From: Daphnia carinata
Lineage: Eukaryota > Arthropoda > Branchiopoda > Diplostraca > Daphniidae
NCBI RefSeq assembly: GCF_022539665.2
Contig: NC_081333.1
Span: forward strand, 4,648,971 to 4,712,970
Direction of reading: 5' to 3'
Length of the DNA stretch: 64,000 nucleotides
The position numbers and the translations under genes were made by a program. Shown one piece after another: positions 26,915 through 39,448 of the stretch (within the stretch, counting starts at the first letter, position 1; the number at the start of each line of letters is the position of its first letter). The notes beneath the pieces were generated by a model. The model worked only from the letters and a program-made list of their open reading frames with translations. It was not told where the DNA came from and made no database searches.

Positions 26915-29745
26915 TTCCACCCGCCTTATATCGTTCGGATTACCCCTTCAGTTTACTTCATTGCGTAGCCCATACAACTTTCAGCCAGCCCTTGGTGCAT
27001 CAACTGTTAGTTCGATACTGCATGCTTCTTTTCGTTCCGCTTTTCGAGTCCTCCAATTTTTTAGTTTTCTCTGGCAAAGGCAACTCCAGATTGTTTATGG
27101 GCCGCATCCTTGCCAAACATCCCACCAAACAATGGTGCACCCTCCGGCAAATAAAATGAGCCAGCTCAAAAGCGTGAATCATCAAGCCTGCTCGAGGCCA
27201 TTGCAGTTAGCCTTATCTACTCACAGACTTTCGTCATCGTCGATAATCTTAAAAAAAAGGAAAAGAAAAACGATGAGAGACATCCAGCCAAGTTTTTTTT
27301 AAAGCATTTGCAAGTCGCTTTTGGTAGGTAAATAGTAAGAACGAAACTTATCGAAACTCCTGAGGTCATCATGTCACGGACGCCTTTCGAAGATTGAAGA
27401 CATTTGAGTTGTTAATATCGATAGAAAGTCAGAGGAATTTGTTCGATAAGGACTAACGTAGGATGTCTGAAAGAAAAAAAAAGGGAGTCCCCCATATCCT
27501 GAAAACAAATGTGTTTTCACTTACGTGGCCTCCACCCGACATGGTGAACGTGAAGAGGGGCGACGCAGGTGCGACGCTGGCAGAATTGGGTTTCTCACCC
27601 TCTCTTTTGAAAGGGCACTGTTCCCCTGAGTTTCATGATGCGTGATACGACCAACACAAAAAAAAATAAATAAATAAATAAAAAAAAAGGAAAAAGCAGG
27701 AACCGAGCGCCCGAGGACTTCAGTTTCGTTCGGTTGGCTGATGGTTGTGGACGTTACACGCGTTCTTTCCCCCTTGATCAAACAACGCACAGCAATTTCC
27801 CATCAGTCTGACTTGTCTAGTTCTTTGATTAGACATATTCCCAATTCGATGCAGAAAATATTGTGAACATCTTTCCATCACCGTTCCGGATTACTTCAGA
27901 AATTGCATTTCAAAACGTTTGAAAACAGAAGAAAAAGTCTCGAAACACACCTTGGTGGATCAAACAAAGAACAAAAAAAAACAACAGAGGTAGGTGATGG
28001 ATTCATAGTACATTTGATACGTTTCCTTTTTATGCAATGCCTTTTGGTAAACTACGAGAAATGAACGAAGCGGGCATTATATTGACTTGTTTGCTAGTCA
28101 GTACAAACAGGCTTCGTACCCGATATTGTGACTGTTTGATAAGCATGTACGACAATGTCTCTAGAAAAATTCGTTTATGATTCACTATAACGTTGTTGGA
28201 ACTCCATCGGATTAAGAATATGGTATTATCCACTTCCGGACAGAGGTGCTTCCTGATAGCCATTAAACTGCTGTATACTGTCCTAATGGTGGCATGTACG
28301 TGCAATGCGTAAAGTCGATTATCTCACTTTTGTATGACATTATTGTACAATTATAGCATTTTTTTTTCAACCCTCTTTAAGAAACGGTTCATGACAATAA
28401 TAACACCGTTTCCTGGGGAACGGTTGGGTCCAAACGTTTTTGGCAAGTATCCTAATTTGGGGAAATGACCGGTATTATTATTAATACGAATGAGGTAGCT
28501 GATGTACAGTGCCTATCGCTAGTGGTCAATCGGTAACGATCTGCTTGACCTTCGTGATAAACTGGGATTATCTAAACAGAAAAAGGTCGGCAAAAGCAGC
28601 CACAAAAACCCGTTGAAAAGACGAGATATCTCTAACGACTTTATTATGTTATCGAGCGAAATTCGGGTTAGAGCTCTTTGTTACCAATAGCCAGTCTGTC
28701 GATGTCTCCGACCGTAATTCTGTGTTAAAAATCCCACAAAAATGTCAAGACTAGAATGACCGAGTGGCACTTGTTTTATTGGGTTCATGCAAAGCCAATA
28801 TCAAAAACAACTTGAATCGCATAGTTGCAGGCCTTGCCTGCAACGGCGCACCTTGATGCCCTTATAAGCTGCTTTGTCCTTATAACAAAATTCCTTCAAC
28901 AATCGACGTTAAATTAAAGTAAAAATAGACACAAATAAAAGAAAAATAATAATAACAACAATACGCAATTCCTGTTAGGGATATCGAGATCCCAGATATG
29001 CCTTTTATATTTCACGTTATATCGCAGTACAGTTTCAAGTTGCAAAGTTACTGCTATGTAGCAGGGGAAGAAAGTGAGCAGGAGGAACCAAATCGATCTC
29101 CACCCAATTGGAGGATTTTGGCAATCCACCCAAGGTAGCGTGATGCAGGGGAATGACTCATTGGCTTTCATAGTCTCTCTAGCTCTTTCGCTTTTCTTCG
29201 TGGTGACACCCAGCAGACTTTCAACCATATATGGTATGCTTTTGGCTATAGCTGGCATTTCTAGCTTGCATTTCGAAAAAAAAAAAAACTGGCATGGAAA
29301 TAGGCGCCACAACTTTTCTTACTTGAAAACCATGCAACGCAGTCAAGAGACCCCTTTGAACTCTCATTATCAAACATATTAGTTAGACGAAGGGGGAAAC
29401 CAGGACAACAATGGGTTGCTATGCGTTCTTAGTTTGGCCATCACCATTAGCTATATCGACTCCGCCTTTCTTCTTCGCATATACTCGCCCTTCCTTGGAT
29501 TCACATGATCTCATGTGTATCGCTCGTTTGGATAATGGAAAAGTGCCGTGGCATACCAATTTCACGTTTATCGTTTGGCAAAAAAAAAATATGTGAACGC
29601 CAAATTCTACTTTTTACTAGTAAAAAATAAACCTAAAACTTAAATTTATTTTTGCGGTTTTTCCCTGTTACCTAATTTCTGGTTTTTATTAACTTTTTTT
29701 TTTTACGTTGGATCGCTAGATTTGGAAATTCCGCTAACTCGGACA

Positions 29746-32700
29746 ATGGCGCTCGTCGACAATTTTCTCGGCAACCACCAGCACGGCTCTTCGCGCTTAA
29801 TGATGATTCAGGTAAGCAAGTTAGCGGAAGATTAATACTGTTATGGTACCATAGCAATAATTTTCACCCGATGAAGTAAGAAAAGAAACACCCAGATTCG
29901 CGAAACATTTTTTACTGGCCACCGTCGCGTTATCGCAGTTTGTTCATTTCGACTTGAGGTCTCCTAAATAGCGCCATTTGTGTCTGTTGCCAACATTCAG
30001 CCGTCCTTGCAGAACAGCTGGTCGTATTATGGGCACGGTATTTCCAACCGAATCCTAGAGAAAGTGAAGCTGAAAACGGCTTCTGATGTTTAATACTCTG
30101 AGAAAGCGTGACAAGCTGGGTGAGGTCGTTGACTGATCCAAATACAATTGTCCTAAAGCGTAGACAAACATAGTAAGATGGTCAGTTGGACGAATGCATC
30201 GTAAATATGTGCTGCAAACTGTGACACCGCAGCAAATAAAGCTTTCGCGAGCAGCAATCTAGTGAAACAGTTGAAATAAAAAAAGGGAAGATTAGAAGAT
30301 TTGTCAAACACGTGAATCGATGCGTGCAACTGGAATGAACACAAATTGACTGTTTCAGAATGATATTGTATTCCAGTCGATACGGCCATTGGTTTTTACG
30401 CATTCTCGAAAGGAGGAAGCAAAACACGAGAAAACAAAAAGAGGAAGAAAAACCTTTATGTCCCCGTCGTTTGGCTTGTGTCGAGGAGAAATTGTGTAAG
30501 CGGAACAAGCAGCGGGTTATTCTCATGCCACTTGTAGTCATGCAGGAATTTTATTTGCCTTACGCTGCTATCCCCATTCCGATACTATCTGTTTGAACAG
30601 CAACCAAAAAGAAAACTGGTTTCAACCGACGACGGCTTTTCAAGACGTCGGCTGCGTTTATTGCGCCCTTGCCGAACATACAACAGATAGAGGACTAGAC
30701 GAAGTCACGACAGAAAAAGAAAAAAACATGGCCGATGGACGCCACAAGGCGCTCGCCAACATCCGTTCCGAGTTGGTGGTCATCGGTGTGCCGTTCACCA
30801 CTGATCCACATCACCGCCTACTGCGGAGCATTTTTTTTTATTATTACCACTCGTTTCTTAAAATTCCTGTTTAAAAGACTCGTTTTTTTTTTGTCTTTCT
30901 CACTCAGCCGGTCACAGAGTCTACTGCGGAATTTCGTAACTGACCAATAGGGAAGCCCAGAATTTCGGGTTCATGAAATAACGATACGACAATGTTGTTT
31001 TTTATTTTCTTGGATTTTTATTTTATTTTTATTCTATTTCGATAGTATTCATTGTCCAATCCCTATGGCGCTTTTGTGATACTGTTACACATTGCTAAAC
31101 GGTGCCGTGATCAACGATGTACAACCGCAACGTCAATGTACATTCGTCGTCCATTAAAATGAATGCATGGCTGCTGCTTAGCCATTTTCCCATGATGGTT
31201 GTGTAAAGAGGTATAGGAAACGAGTGAGATACTCGGATTCAAATGGCGGAGACGTGGAGGAAAGAACCTGGCAGCTCCCACCGCAAAAACAACACTTATC
31301 GTCTCCTTGAAAGTCTTCTACTAACGCCCTTGCCGTCCACCAAGTCCACCGCAAGTCCTTCGAATTGGACTTTGCGGCGAATTGTGCAATACAAAAAAAA
31401 ACAACACAATTATTAAAAATGTTTGAGGAAAAATGGCTATTTTTTGGTTAGGTGTCCTCCCTTTTGGCGAGTTTCCTCATTTTTAACCATTATGAATAAG
31501 CCCTGCGGATGTCAGCTTGTCAGAGTTTATCGAACCATTTTTCAAGCCGGTCCTATATTTATTCTAGTAATAAGCAGAAGGAACGAAAAAAAAAGGAATG
31601 CATTTTATTTACAGCAGTGGGAGGAGGCTTTGCAATAATAGTTGAGTGAACACAATTATGCCCAAATTAGAAAAGAAGAAGAATAGGGTGTACATTTTAA
31701 GTTGGCCGGCACAGGATAGCGCAAACACCTGGCGCTCTGAAGCGCAATCAGAACGGAAACAAAAGAAAGCGCCGATGCAAAGAGACGACACTCCCTCTAC
31801 AGACGTCATCAACCGGAAGTCGTCATAGTAATAAGGACGATACAAACAGCCATCTGAATAGGATTGTGTGTGAGGGGGGAAGTAATCAATTGATTGTGAA
31901 AACATGGCAAGTTAGTTTTTCCTACATGACTCAACGCTAGTCAAGTCCGAGAAAGAAAAAGGAAGTGAATGACAAGAAAATCATGGCCAGAAACTGAAAC
32001 CAACACAATCTCCATCCGAATATATGTAGGTCAGGCAGACAGCCCCTGTATCGTTGTCGGTACCCACATTCGACGTAGGTATTGATGCACGCTACAAAAC
32101 ATGGGGCAGCATCGATCGATTTCCATCGAAGGAATTTTACTTGAACCTTCCTAGTCACGAAAGGATTTACGTCTTGAAACACCAGTCGACTCGCTTGCGT
32201 TTTGACCCGAATCCCATCAATAACCTTGAAAAGGTTTAAATTTAGCTCCTACGCCCCGAGACCTACGTTCTCAACTGTTTGTGAATGTTCGTATGTTTTT
32301 TACAATCAACATAAACGGCAGTGGTTGGCAATTGACTAGAAATGCAAATTAAGGGCTAATCAGCTACAACATTATTTTATGGGAATAAAATTAAGTCTGA
32401 TAAAGCGGAGTTAGGCTCAACCATTGCGATATTGCGTTTGTTTTAATGCTGATGCAACTGTTATCGTATTCTTTTCGTTTCCTAATACTAACCACTGATG
32501 GAAGACAACACATCGTTAAAAGTGTGGATATAGACGGCGCATGCCTTCGTTTCTTTGAAAAATGACAGCTCGTGGTGTCAGTTTTGAAATGTTATTATTC
32601 AAGGAATGTCAGTCGAGCACATTCCCAACTAGTAGCTAGTACGACTCCGACTATGAGTTATTACCAAGGTTCACGGTCTCGTATGGCCTTGGCTCTGATG

Positions 32701-35700
32701 AAATAGTAGACCGACGTAAACTTCCTTGGGATTCTGCATCAATCCCCTTCCTACCATATTAGTAAGTGAAGAATTTTTGGCAGCTACCTATCATCACCTA
32801 AATATTTTGCGTTAATGATCTACGCTGGGACAAGTAAGTAGCTTTGAAAACGTTGGTGCCTCAACTAGTTCCCATTGGGAGCCAGCATTTTGTTAGCTGA
32901 GAACCGAGTTTTCTATGAAACCTTCTGGCTAAATCGTAAAATGCCGCTACAGGCTAAGAAACTCTCACGAATTTTGAGAGAAAGACAAAAACGAGAGCTC
33001 GTCGGACACGTTTATCTCTTACCTGGCGTTTCATTCCGTTCGAAATCTGGTGGACTTTCCTGTCATTTATGTAGCACTGTACGTTAAGATGTCCTCCTAT
33101 GTACAGGCTTTTGCTCGTTCGGTCCATGACTTATTACTCAATAACTCGATTAGAAAGTATTGCGTGTGTTTTAGTCGCGATTTAAAACTCGTAACAGACT
33201 GCGATAATCTTAAAATCTTGAGTTCTCACAACCAACCGCAAAAACTGTCCAACATGTGTAATAGTAAATACAATTCTTAAAAAAGGGGCAGCCAACGACC
33301 GTTACGAAGACAGCAATGCGCCACGTTTCTCTCAGATGGTTTTGGAATACCAATGGCTTTTCGATGGAATTGCTGATCGTGCTATCAGCATATAATGGAG
33401 CGGTACTACAGGCTGTAAAAGTCGAATACCATATAGACGTCAGCAAAGATCGATCAACAAAGAACCCACCTTAACGGTGCGCGTGCAACAAGACATGCAA
33501 GTGGCATGCAGGCGGATGCAAGAACTGTACCTCGGTCAGTCGCGGTCTTGGTCTTATCGTGCGAGGGGCTTGTAGTCCCTTCTTTTAAACGTAGCCTCTT
33601 CTTTTTTTTCGTTTTACTCGACACAAATATTTGGTTCCGCATCTTTTGGATGAACTTTAAAGAATAGTATATTCAAAAGTTCATTATTTTTTTGTGTGAA
33701 GTAAATGAAAAGCGGGCACACCTGCTGTTATACGTAACCCATTTGATTGCAATCAACATAAACGTAACTGTGTTGTCTGTTTTCTTTTTCTTTTTGCTTG
33801 TGTTTATGCATTCCCTTATCAGGCTCGTTTCCAACAGCGTCAGCAGGAGGAGAAAGAGCACAAGCTGTTCGCCATGTTGGAAGAACAGCACGACGCGGCC
33901 GCAGTGGAGATGTAGGAGGTGGCCTCGGTTTGATACCGGCTACCCGAACGCATAGTAACGGGAGCAATAACAGCCAACACAATAGTGCTAGCAGCAATGC
34001 TTCTCTGTCGTCGTCCATTGGTTCTTCGCTCGCCTCATCCCTAGGATCTACCGGAAGCGGAATGGCAGTTCCTGGAGGTGGAAAGGTATAACAATTCACG
34101 TAATATTCCCTGTACTTTTCGTCAAATAGAACTAGCCCTTCGATTCCTTATCTGGCGTTTTCACAGGAAAGCCATCGGTGATTAGGGACAAGAAATTTCA
34201 TAAACATTTTTTAATTGATCCCATGATAAATGGATTTCTAGGTGAGACAAATGTTTGAAGAACGTCGCAGTCAAATAAATGGCAGACCACCGGTTTACAC
34301 GAAAAATGTGGAAACCCGTAAAGCCATACCTGTAACCACAAGAGGCTGGGACAGATCGCATCCTCTGGATCCTTTGCCGTCTAACGCACACGAGAGGAAC
34401 CTTAAGGTGCCTACCGGTAGCCAACAGCAACAACGCAGTCGAGCGCGCGGCGTCAGCCTGGAGCGCGGAGCACACGCTTTCGATGACGGTAAATCGGATG
34501 GCATCCGCCGAAGCAAGAGCCAATACCAAGTGGATGACGCTCCAGGAGGGACGATTCGCAATGCCAAACGGCCGCCACCGTCCGAAGGCCAAAACTTGTT
34601 GAACGTTTCCGGCACATTGAAACCGAAGAGCATGACGTCGCTGTTGGACGACAATCAGAACGCCATCAACAACCATCCAACCAGCAAAACTATTCCGAGA
34701 TTCGGTTATAATCAGTCGCCCGTGCGTAACCCGTCTCACCGTTATCAGCAGGCATATCGGTAAAATTGAGATATCTTGCGATGATTAAGTAAAACGAATA
34801 TGCCACCTTATTTTAAAAAAAAACCTCATTGGCTAAATACAGAGAAGATACTCCAGATGGCAGCAATCAAGATCGAACGGATGGTACGCGTAATCGAAGT
34901 AAAAGCCAACAGAACGATGAATATATGAGGGCTGACCGGATGGACGATTCAGCCCGACTAGCTGCCAGTCAGGCAGCTGCCGCCATGGCAGCTGCGGCCG
35001 AAACGACCCGCCGATTGGAACGCGAGAAAGCCCAAATTCAGGCGGAAGCCAAAAGACGCGAGGAAGAGCTCATGAACACAATCAGACAACAACAAGAGCA
35101 ACTCCAATTGCTAAAACAGGCCGCCTCCTTGGCTGAACAGAAAGCTAAGGTATGTGTATATTATTTAATTCCATTCGATCCTGTCCCACGCACGAGTTTC
35201 AAATATACAACGGGGATCAATAACAATGGACTAACTGATTTAACAAAAAAGAAAAAAGCATAATCATAAAGTAACGCCATTCCATCTCACTCTGCGGTCT
35301 TGAAAGTTTGGTGATGATTCAAAACAGTGGGCAGACAGTCATTCGTCATTCACTCCTAAACACAACTTTGGGGGTTGCCATGACTACCAAAGGGCAACGG
35401 TTAACGGCGCCCGATTTCCATCCCCTTGTCTTTTTCTGTTGTCATAACAACATTTAATTTCGATTGATCCATCACACCGTTTTTTTTTTTACTGCGTATT
35501 CGTTTTGGGGTGAGGGTAGAAAGAAAAAGCATTCAGTCCAGCGCCAACAGCATGCGATCAAAAGTTTGTTAGAATAAAGCTGCGTCTTTTCTGAAACCAA
35601 ATCTCATTAGGTTTCTTTTATTTCGTGTACAAATCCAGGCAGCAGCTGCAGCTCCGGCCACAGCCTCAGTTTCACGGCCTTCGCGTCCGATGAGAAACTC

Positions 35701-37005
35701 ATATCGACCAGCAGAGGAGAGCGATGATTCAAAATCAAGCGTTTCGGACGACGCGGTCGTTTCGCCGCCCAGTTCTAGAGGTTGGAACCCGGCTCCTAAT
35801 TCAAAGGTACTTTTTCATGTTTCAGAATTTCGTAAGGATGTTTGCTTGTGCCTTTGTTTGTTTTGTTTTTGTTTCCTATTGACTTATTTTTACTCGATAT
35901 TGACTTTAAAAAATTCAATTTTTCATTCTATTTATTGTTGAATGGCAGAAATCTTCCACAAGCGCTACACATGAGACGAGTGCTACACCTACACCCGTAA
36001 AACCGAAATTAGCACCAAAGCCCGTGGTCGAATCGTCTCCAACCAAGAACGCTACAATGCCACGCAAGTCCATTTTTGCCACTGGCCCATCGGCTGGTGG
36101 TAAAGATGGCCTAATTGCATGTTCTCTATGTGGCCGGAATTTCGCCTCGGACAGGATAGAGAAACACGAAGGCATTTGCGCTAAAACCAAAGCTAAGAAG
36201 CGCAAAGTTTTCGACATAACCAAGATGAGAGTTAAAGGTACTGAGGCCGAAAGCTTTGTTCTGGCCCCACCCGGTCGTAATAATCAGCAGAACAGCAGCA
36301 ACAATAAGAAACCAATCAGCATTGGTCAGCACATTTTGCAACAGCAACAGCAGGCGGCAAAGGTGACTGCTGCTCCCAGTGCCAAGGAATCGGTAAGACG
36401 ACGACACTTGCAATTTCTTATTAGCTAAGATGTGCCAAAATAAAAGACTTTTTTCTCCTTAGGAGGACAGCAAAAAAGCTGATTGGCGCAAGAAACACGA
36501 ATCTTTCATTGAAGCCATACGAGCTGCCAAAGGTTAGCCTTGTGGAAAACAGAACATTGTTGTATTGTTTTCCATGCTCAATGCATTACATTTTTTTCAC
36601 AGCTATGCAGAAGCATCTTAAAGCAGGAGGGAAATTGTCGGATTTACCACCCCCACCGCCGTCTGATACAAGTAGGGAAACTAGTTGATAATTTTATTGA
36701 TTAAATTCCATTTACACAATTTCATAAAACTTTTTTTTTGGGCCAATTCTAGGTGACTATATCACATGTCCGTACTGCCAGAGGTTAGAAAACAAAGTTT
36801 TTTAAATAATTACTGTTGACGTAATATAAGCTGTTGGTTTTCAACTAAGCGAAAGACCTCAAAAAGTTCAATACGATGTCAACATAAAAAATTTATTGAA
36901 CATTATTTTTTTTATTTTTTTAGGCGTTTTTCGCCTGGAGCGGCTGATAGGCATATCCCAAAATGTTCTACCATTTTATCCAACAAAAAAAAGGTCCACA
37001 AATAA
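29746..37005 (+). CDS. ZC2HC1-family C2HC zinc-finger protein, about 657 residues
   Basis: Proposed exons: 29746-29811, 33823-33911, 33956-34085, 34242-34759, 34843-35149, 35639-35806, 35949-36392, 36463-36532, 36603-36671, 36753-36783 and 36924-37005 (stop), 658 codons with stop. Exon 1 encodes a short leader ending RLMMIQ and joins in phase, across a 4 kb intron, to a charged helix (ARFQQRQQEEKEHKL). A Ser/Asn-rich segment, a basic disordered region and an Ala/Glu coiled coil (about residues 320-370) follow. Two C-x2-C-x11-H-x3-C fingers lie near residues 484-503 and 626-645. The linker DWRKKHESFIEAIRAAK and GGKLSDLPPPPP match vertebrate ZC2HC1A/B/C. The long coiled-coil N-terminus is closest in layout to ZC2HC1C. 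The family is little characterised and its ligand is unknown. Exons 2 and 3 are in different frames: either a 44-base intron (33912-33955) or a one-base indel lies there. Confidence 0.85.
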
Positions 37006-37364
37006 CAACTGTTACAATAAAAAGCGCATAAAGCACTCATATCGCAAAACCACAACAATCGCCTAACGTGCATTCCGGCCATGAAAGGAGGTACAGCAGT
37101 TGAATTCCGAACGTGGAGAAAAACGTGAATTGGTTGGAATATTAACCGGAAACATAAAAAAGCAAAATTTACTACAATAACCATGAGTAACAACGTAACT
37201 GTATGTGCATTATGATTCAACGTTGGTTCTGGATGGCTTTTCACGAAGAAACGTGTATTACAATTTCTATACCATTTCATGGAAGCGTCATCAATACATT
37301 GAAAGACAGTAAACAAGTTCCCTAACTGGTCACACTTATTTTGTTATAAATTTTGTGGTTTCGG

Positions 37365-37370
37365 AATAAA
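37365..37370 (+). promoter_or_regulatory. Polyadenylation signal of the zinc-finger gene
   Basis: AATAAA occurs 360 bases after the zinc-finger stop codon and is the first canonical plus-strand signal. It is only about 35 bases from the thymidylate kinase stop codon on the opposite strand, so cleavage probably occurs next to or inside the last thymidylate kinase exon. Confidence 0.55.
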
Positions 37371-37405
37371 ACAATCGCTTCTGCATCGCTTCGCACGACT
37401 ACATT

Positions 37406-38442
37406 TCAAAACGTGAGCTGTTTGATTTCGGTTAATAGTGATTGGCTATCTAAGGTTTCCTTTACTAGCTGGCAAACATCAAGCGTGACTTCTTCGACCG
37501 ATCTGCTAGCATCTACAACCTAAAAATGTATCCTTTTGTACATTAATATTGAAGGAGATTTTTTCATTAGTTTTACCTTCCACGTTTCATCCTTAAGCTT
37601 GAGGTAGTTTGATCTAACCAGTTTCTGCATTTCAAGATTTTCGTAGCGTTCCACTCCATACTCGCCTCTAGTTTGGGCCACAGTGGGATCGATATCCAAA
37701 AATATTACCAAATCAGGTTTCAATAATCCAGTATCAGATTTCTGGCACCAGGTCAAGTCCATATTCTACAAAACACAAAGGCAAATAAAGATTTTCCATG
37801 AAAATGATTTCTCCTTAGAAATTCCTTGACATATATAGCATACAGGCTTTGCAGCAGAGAAGGCAATCCCTGAATATGAGTAACGGTCCACAATGATGTT
37901 TGTGCCTTTACATATTAATTTTTTCATATCAGGCCTAGATTACAAATACATGTAGTGTTTGGCACAAATTTACGGGAAAGGACAGCTTACAGTAGTTCCC
38001 ATCTATTGGCTGAAAAGAGCAAATGGATTGCATGGTCTTCTAATTCTGCATTACATTCCAAATATTTATTGATAAGACTTCCTGTAAAGGAGTTAAAAGT
38101 ATGATCCTAAAATGTGTCATTTTTGTGTAGAAGAGAATTCAGAATTTTCACCGATTGTAGTTGACCGTTCTGAAGCAAATATAAGGCAGAAAAAATTATT
38201 AATTAATACCTTCATCAGCAAAATCTAATAAACAAAATATACCTGGAAATCTCATAAAATGTGATTCTATATTGGTCTGTTTTAGCCAACTCATTACCTT
38301 TCAGAAATTTTTTATTTTATATATAACTTCTTGAAAATAAGGCTTTGTTTTTGTGGTTTGGTACCTTTTGGCATTGAGTGGTTTTTCCCGACCGATCACA
38401 TCCTTCCAATACGATGAGAGCTCCTCGTTTTATAATTTCCAT
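37406..38442 (-). CDS. Thymidylate (dTMP) kinase, seven exons, 211 residues
   Basis: Minus-strand exons are 38442-38365, 38297-38243, 38169-38152, 38081-37991, 37934-37844, 37765-37577 and 37519-37406 (stop): 212 codons with stop, matching the usual length of eukaryotic dTMP kinase (human DTYMK, 212 residues). The enzyme phosphorylates dTMP to dTDP with ATP in dTTP synthesis. Visible motifs are the P-loop GCDRSGKT (residues 14-21), the substrate-binding FPERST, LLFSANRWE, the DRYSYSG motif (97-103) and the lid region RGEYGVERYE (144-153). Exon 3 is an 18-base microexon supplying most of FPERSTTIG, required by phase and by conservation. The ATG at 38442 directly precedes the conserved RGALIVLEG strand. 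The gene is tail-to-tail with the zinc-finger gene and about 1 kb downstream of the IP3 kinase gene. Confidence 0.95.
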
Positions 38443-39448
38443 TTGAAATCTAATATGATTTAGAGTTTAGTAATAAAAGACGCTAAGAAAGGATCGACGT
38501 GAGTTAAAGACGGTAAAAAGAAGCTTCTATTTTCAGCTGTCACTTGATTACTTCATACAAGTCTCTGCTTGTCTGCTATGTAGTTCCCGCTCAAATTTCT
38601 ATAGCCATATTGCAGACGAATTCTACAACTGATTGAATATCACGAAATTCGAGCGATGTTTAGACTTAGATTTAATTTGAAATGTTTTAGAGATTTTTCC
38701 TCCATAGTGAACCAATATATACAGAGTTAGATTCCTTTTTGCTCAGTCACTGATATTATGATTGACTTAAATTTTTTTTAGTTCAACATGAGGATCTTCT
38801 GTTTTCTGATTAGACAAATTGGTTCATCTGCCTAGTTGGTAAAGAGCTGCGGACAAGCTGTAACTAAGCTACTAGCGAAGGCGCACAGAGACTGAAGCAG
38901 AGCTAAAATTTTTAATTTAATGTAAATGTTTCCAATTCTAATCCAAGTGATGCAATGTATATTTGAAATTTGATGGTGTGTCAGAAAATAATAATAAAAA
39001 CACCAAAGTTAATCATTGACATAGTTTGAATGGGGAAGTCAGGGAACAGGACGAATGTAGAAAAACAATAATCCTGAAAAATGGCACGTGCGCTGCCCGA
39101 ATCCACACAAAAAGGAGAAAAAAAAATAAAATAACAGATGTACAGACAGTTACGTTACGATAGAGGCACTTGGAAATGATCAGTTGATGTAAACCGCAGT
39201 TTTCATCAGAGAGATTGCACTGGAAATGTACATCGTTTCGCGTCCGATCACGATATTTAGTATGACAAATATATATATATATAGCAGTCATGATATCCTG
39301 TACTTCTAACCAGTTAAACTTGGAACGTTCTTTGGGAATGACAGCTCTTGCATCATCATAATGCAACAAGGTTCAAATTGGACCCATTGTTTACATACTA
39401 CTCGAAACATTTAAATAGATACACGTGCTACCGTTGTTATCAATGTAT

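Larger units (their letters stand above)
23926..29745. other. Long spacer with no supported gene
   Basis: The start is the 3' untranslated region of the yurt gene. Possible ATTAAA signals lie near 24.70 and 24.82 kb but none is decisive. A hairpin lies at 25094-25123 and a CRE-like TGACGTCA at 26907-26914. The longest open frame, 25984-26379, shows no recognisable similarity. The last part should contain the promoter of the zinc-finger gene that begins at 29746. Confidence 0.4.

Noticed and set aside
31242-31415. ATGGCGGAG start followed by a short frame of about 57 codons
   Set aside because: It lies inside the first intron of the zinc-finger gene on the same strand, runs into a poly-A stretch, and has no similarity or donor site.
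33798-34091. Single 97-codon frame across exons 2 and 3 of the zinc-finger gene, used as one exon
   Set aside because: Its first third would discard the heptad-rich frame that joins exon 1 in phase. The two-part reading is more convincing, although the break needs transcript proof.
34182-34739. 185-codon minus-strand frame
   Set aside because: It is the shadow of zinc-finger exon 4. The plus-strand frame has matching splice phases on both sides.
38815-38890. tRNA-like D-arm string CTAGTTGGTAAAGAGC
   Set aside because: No T-arm GTTCRA box or acceptor-stem pairing was found at the right distance.
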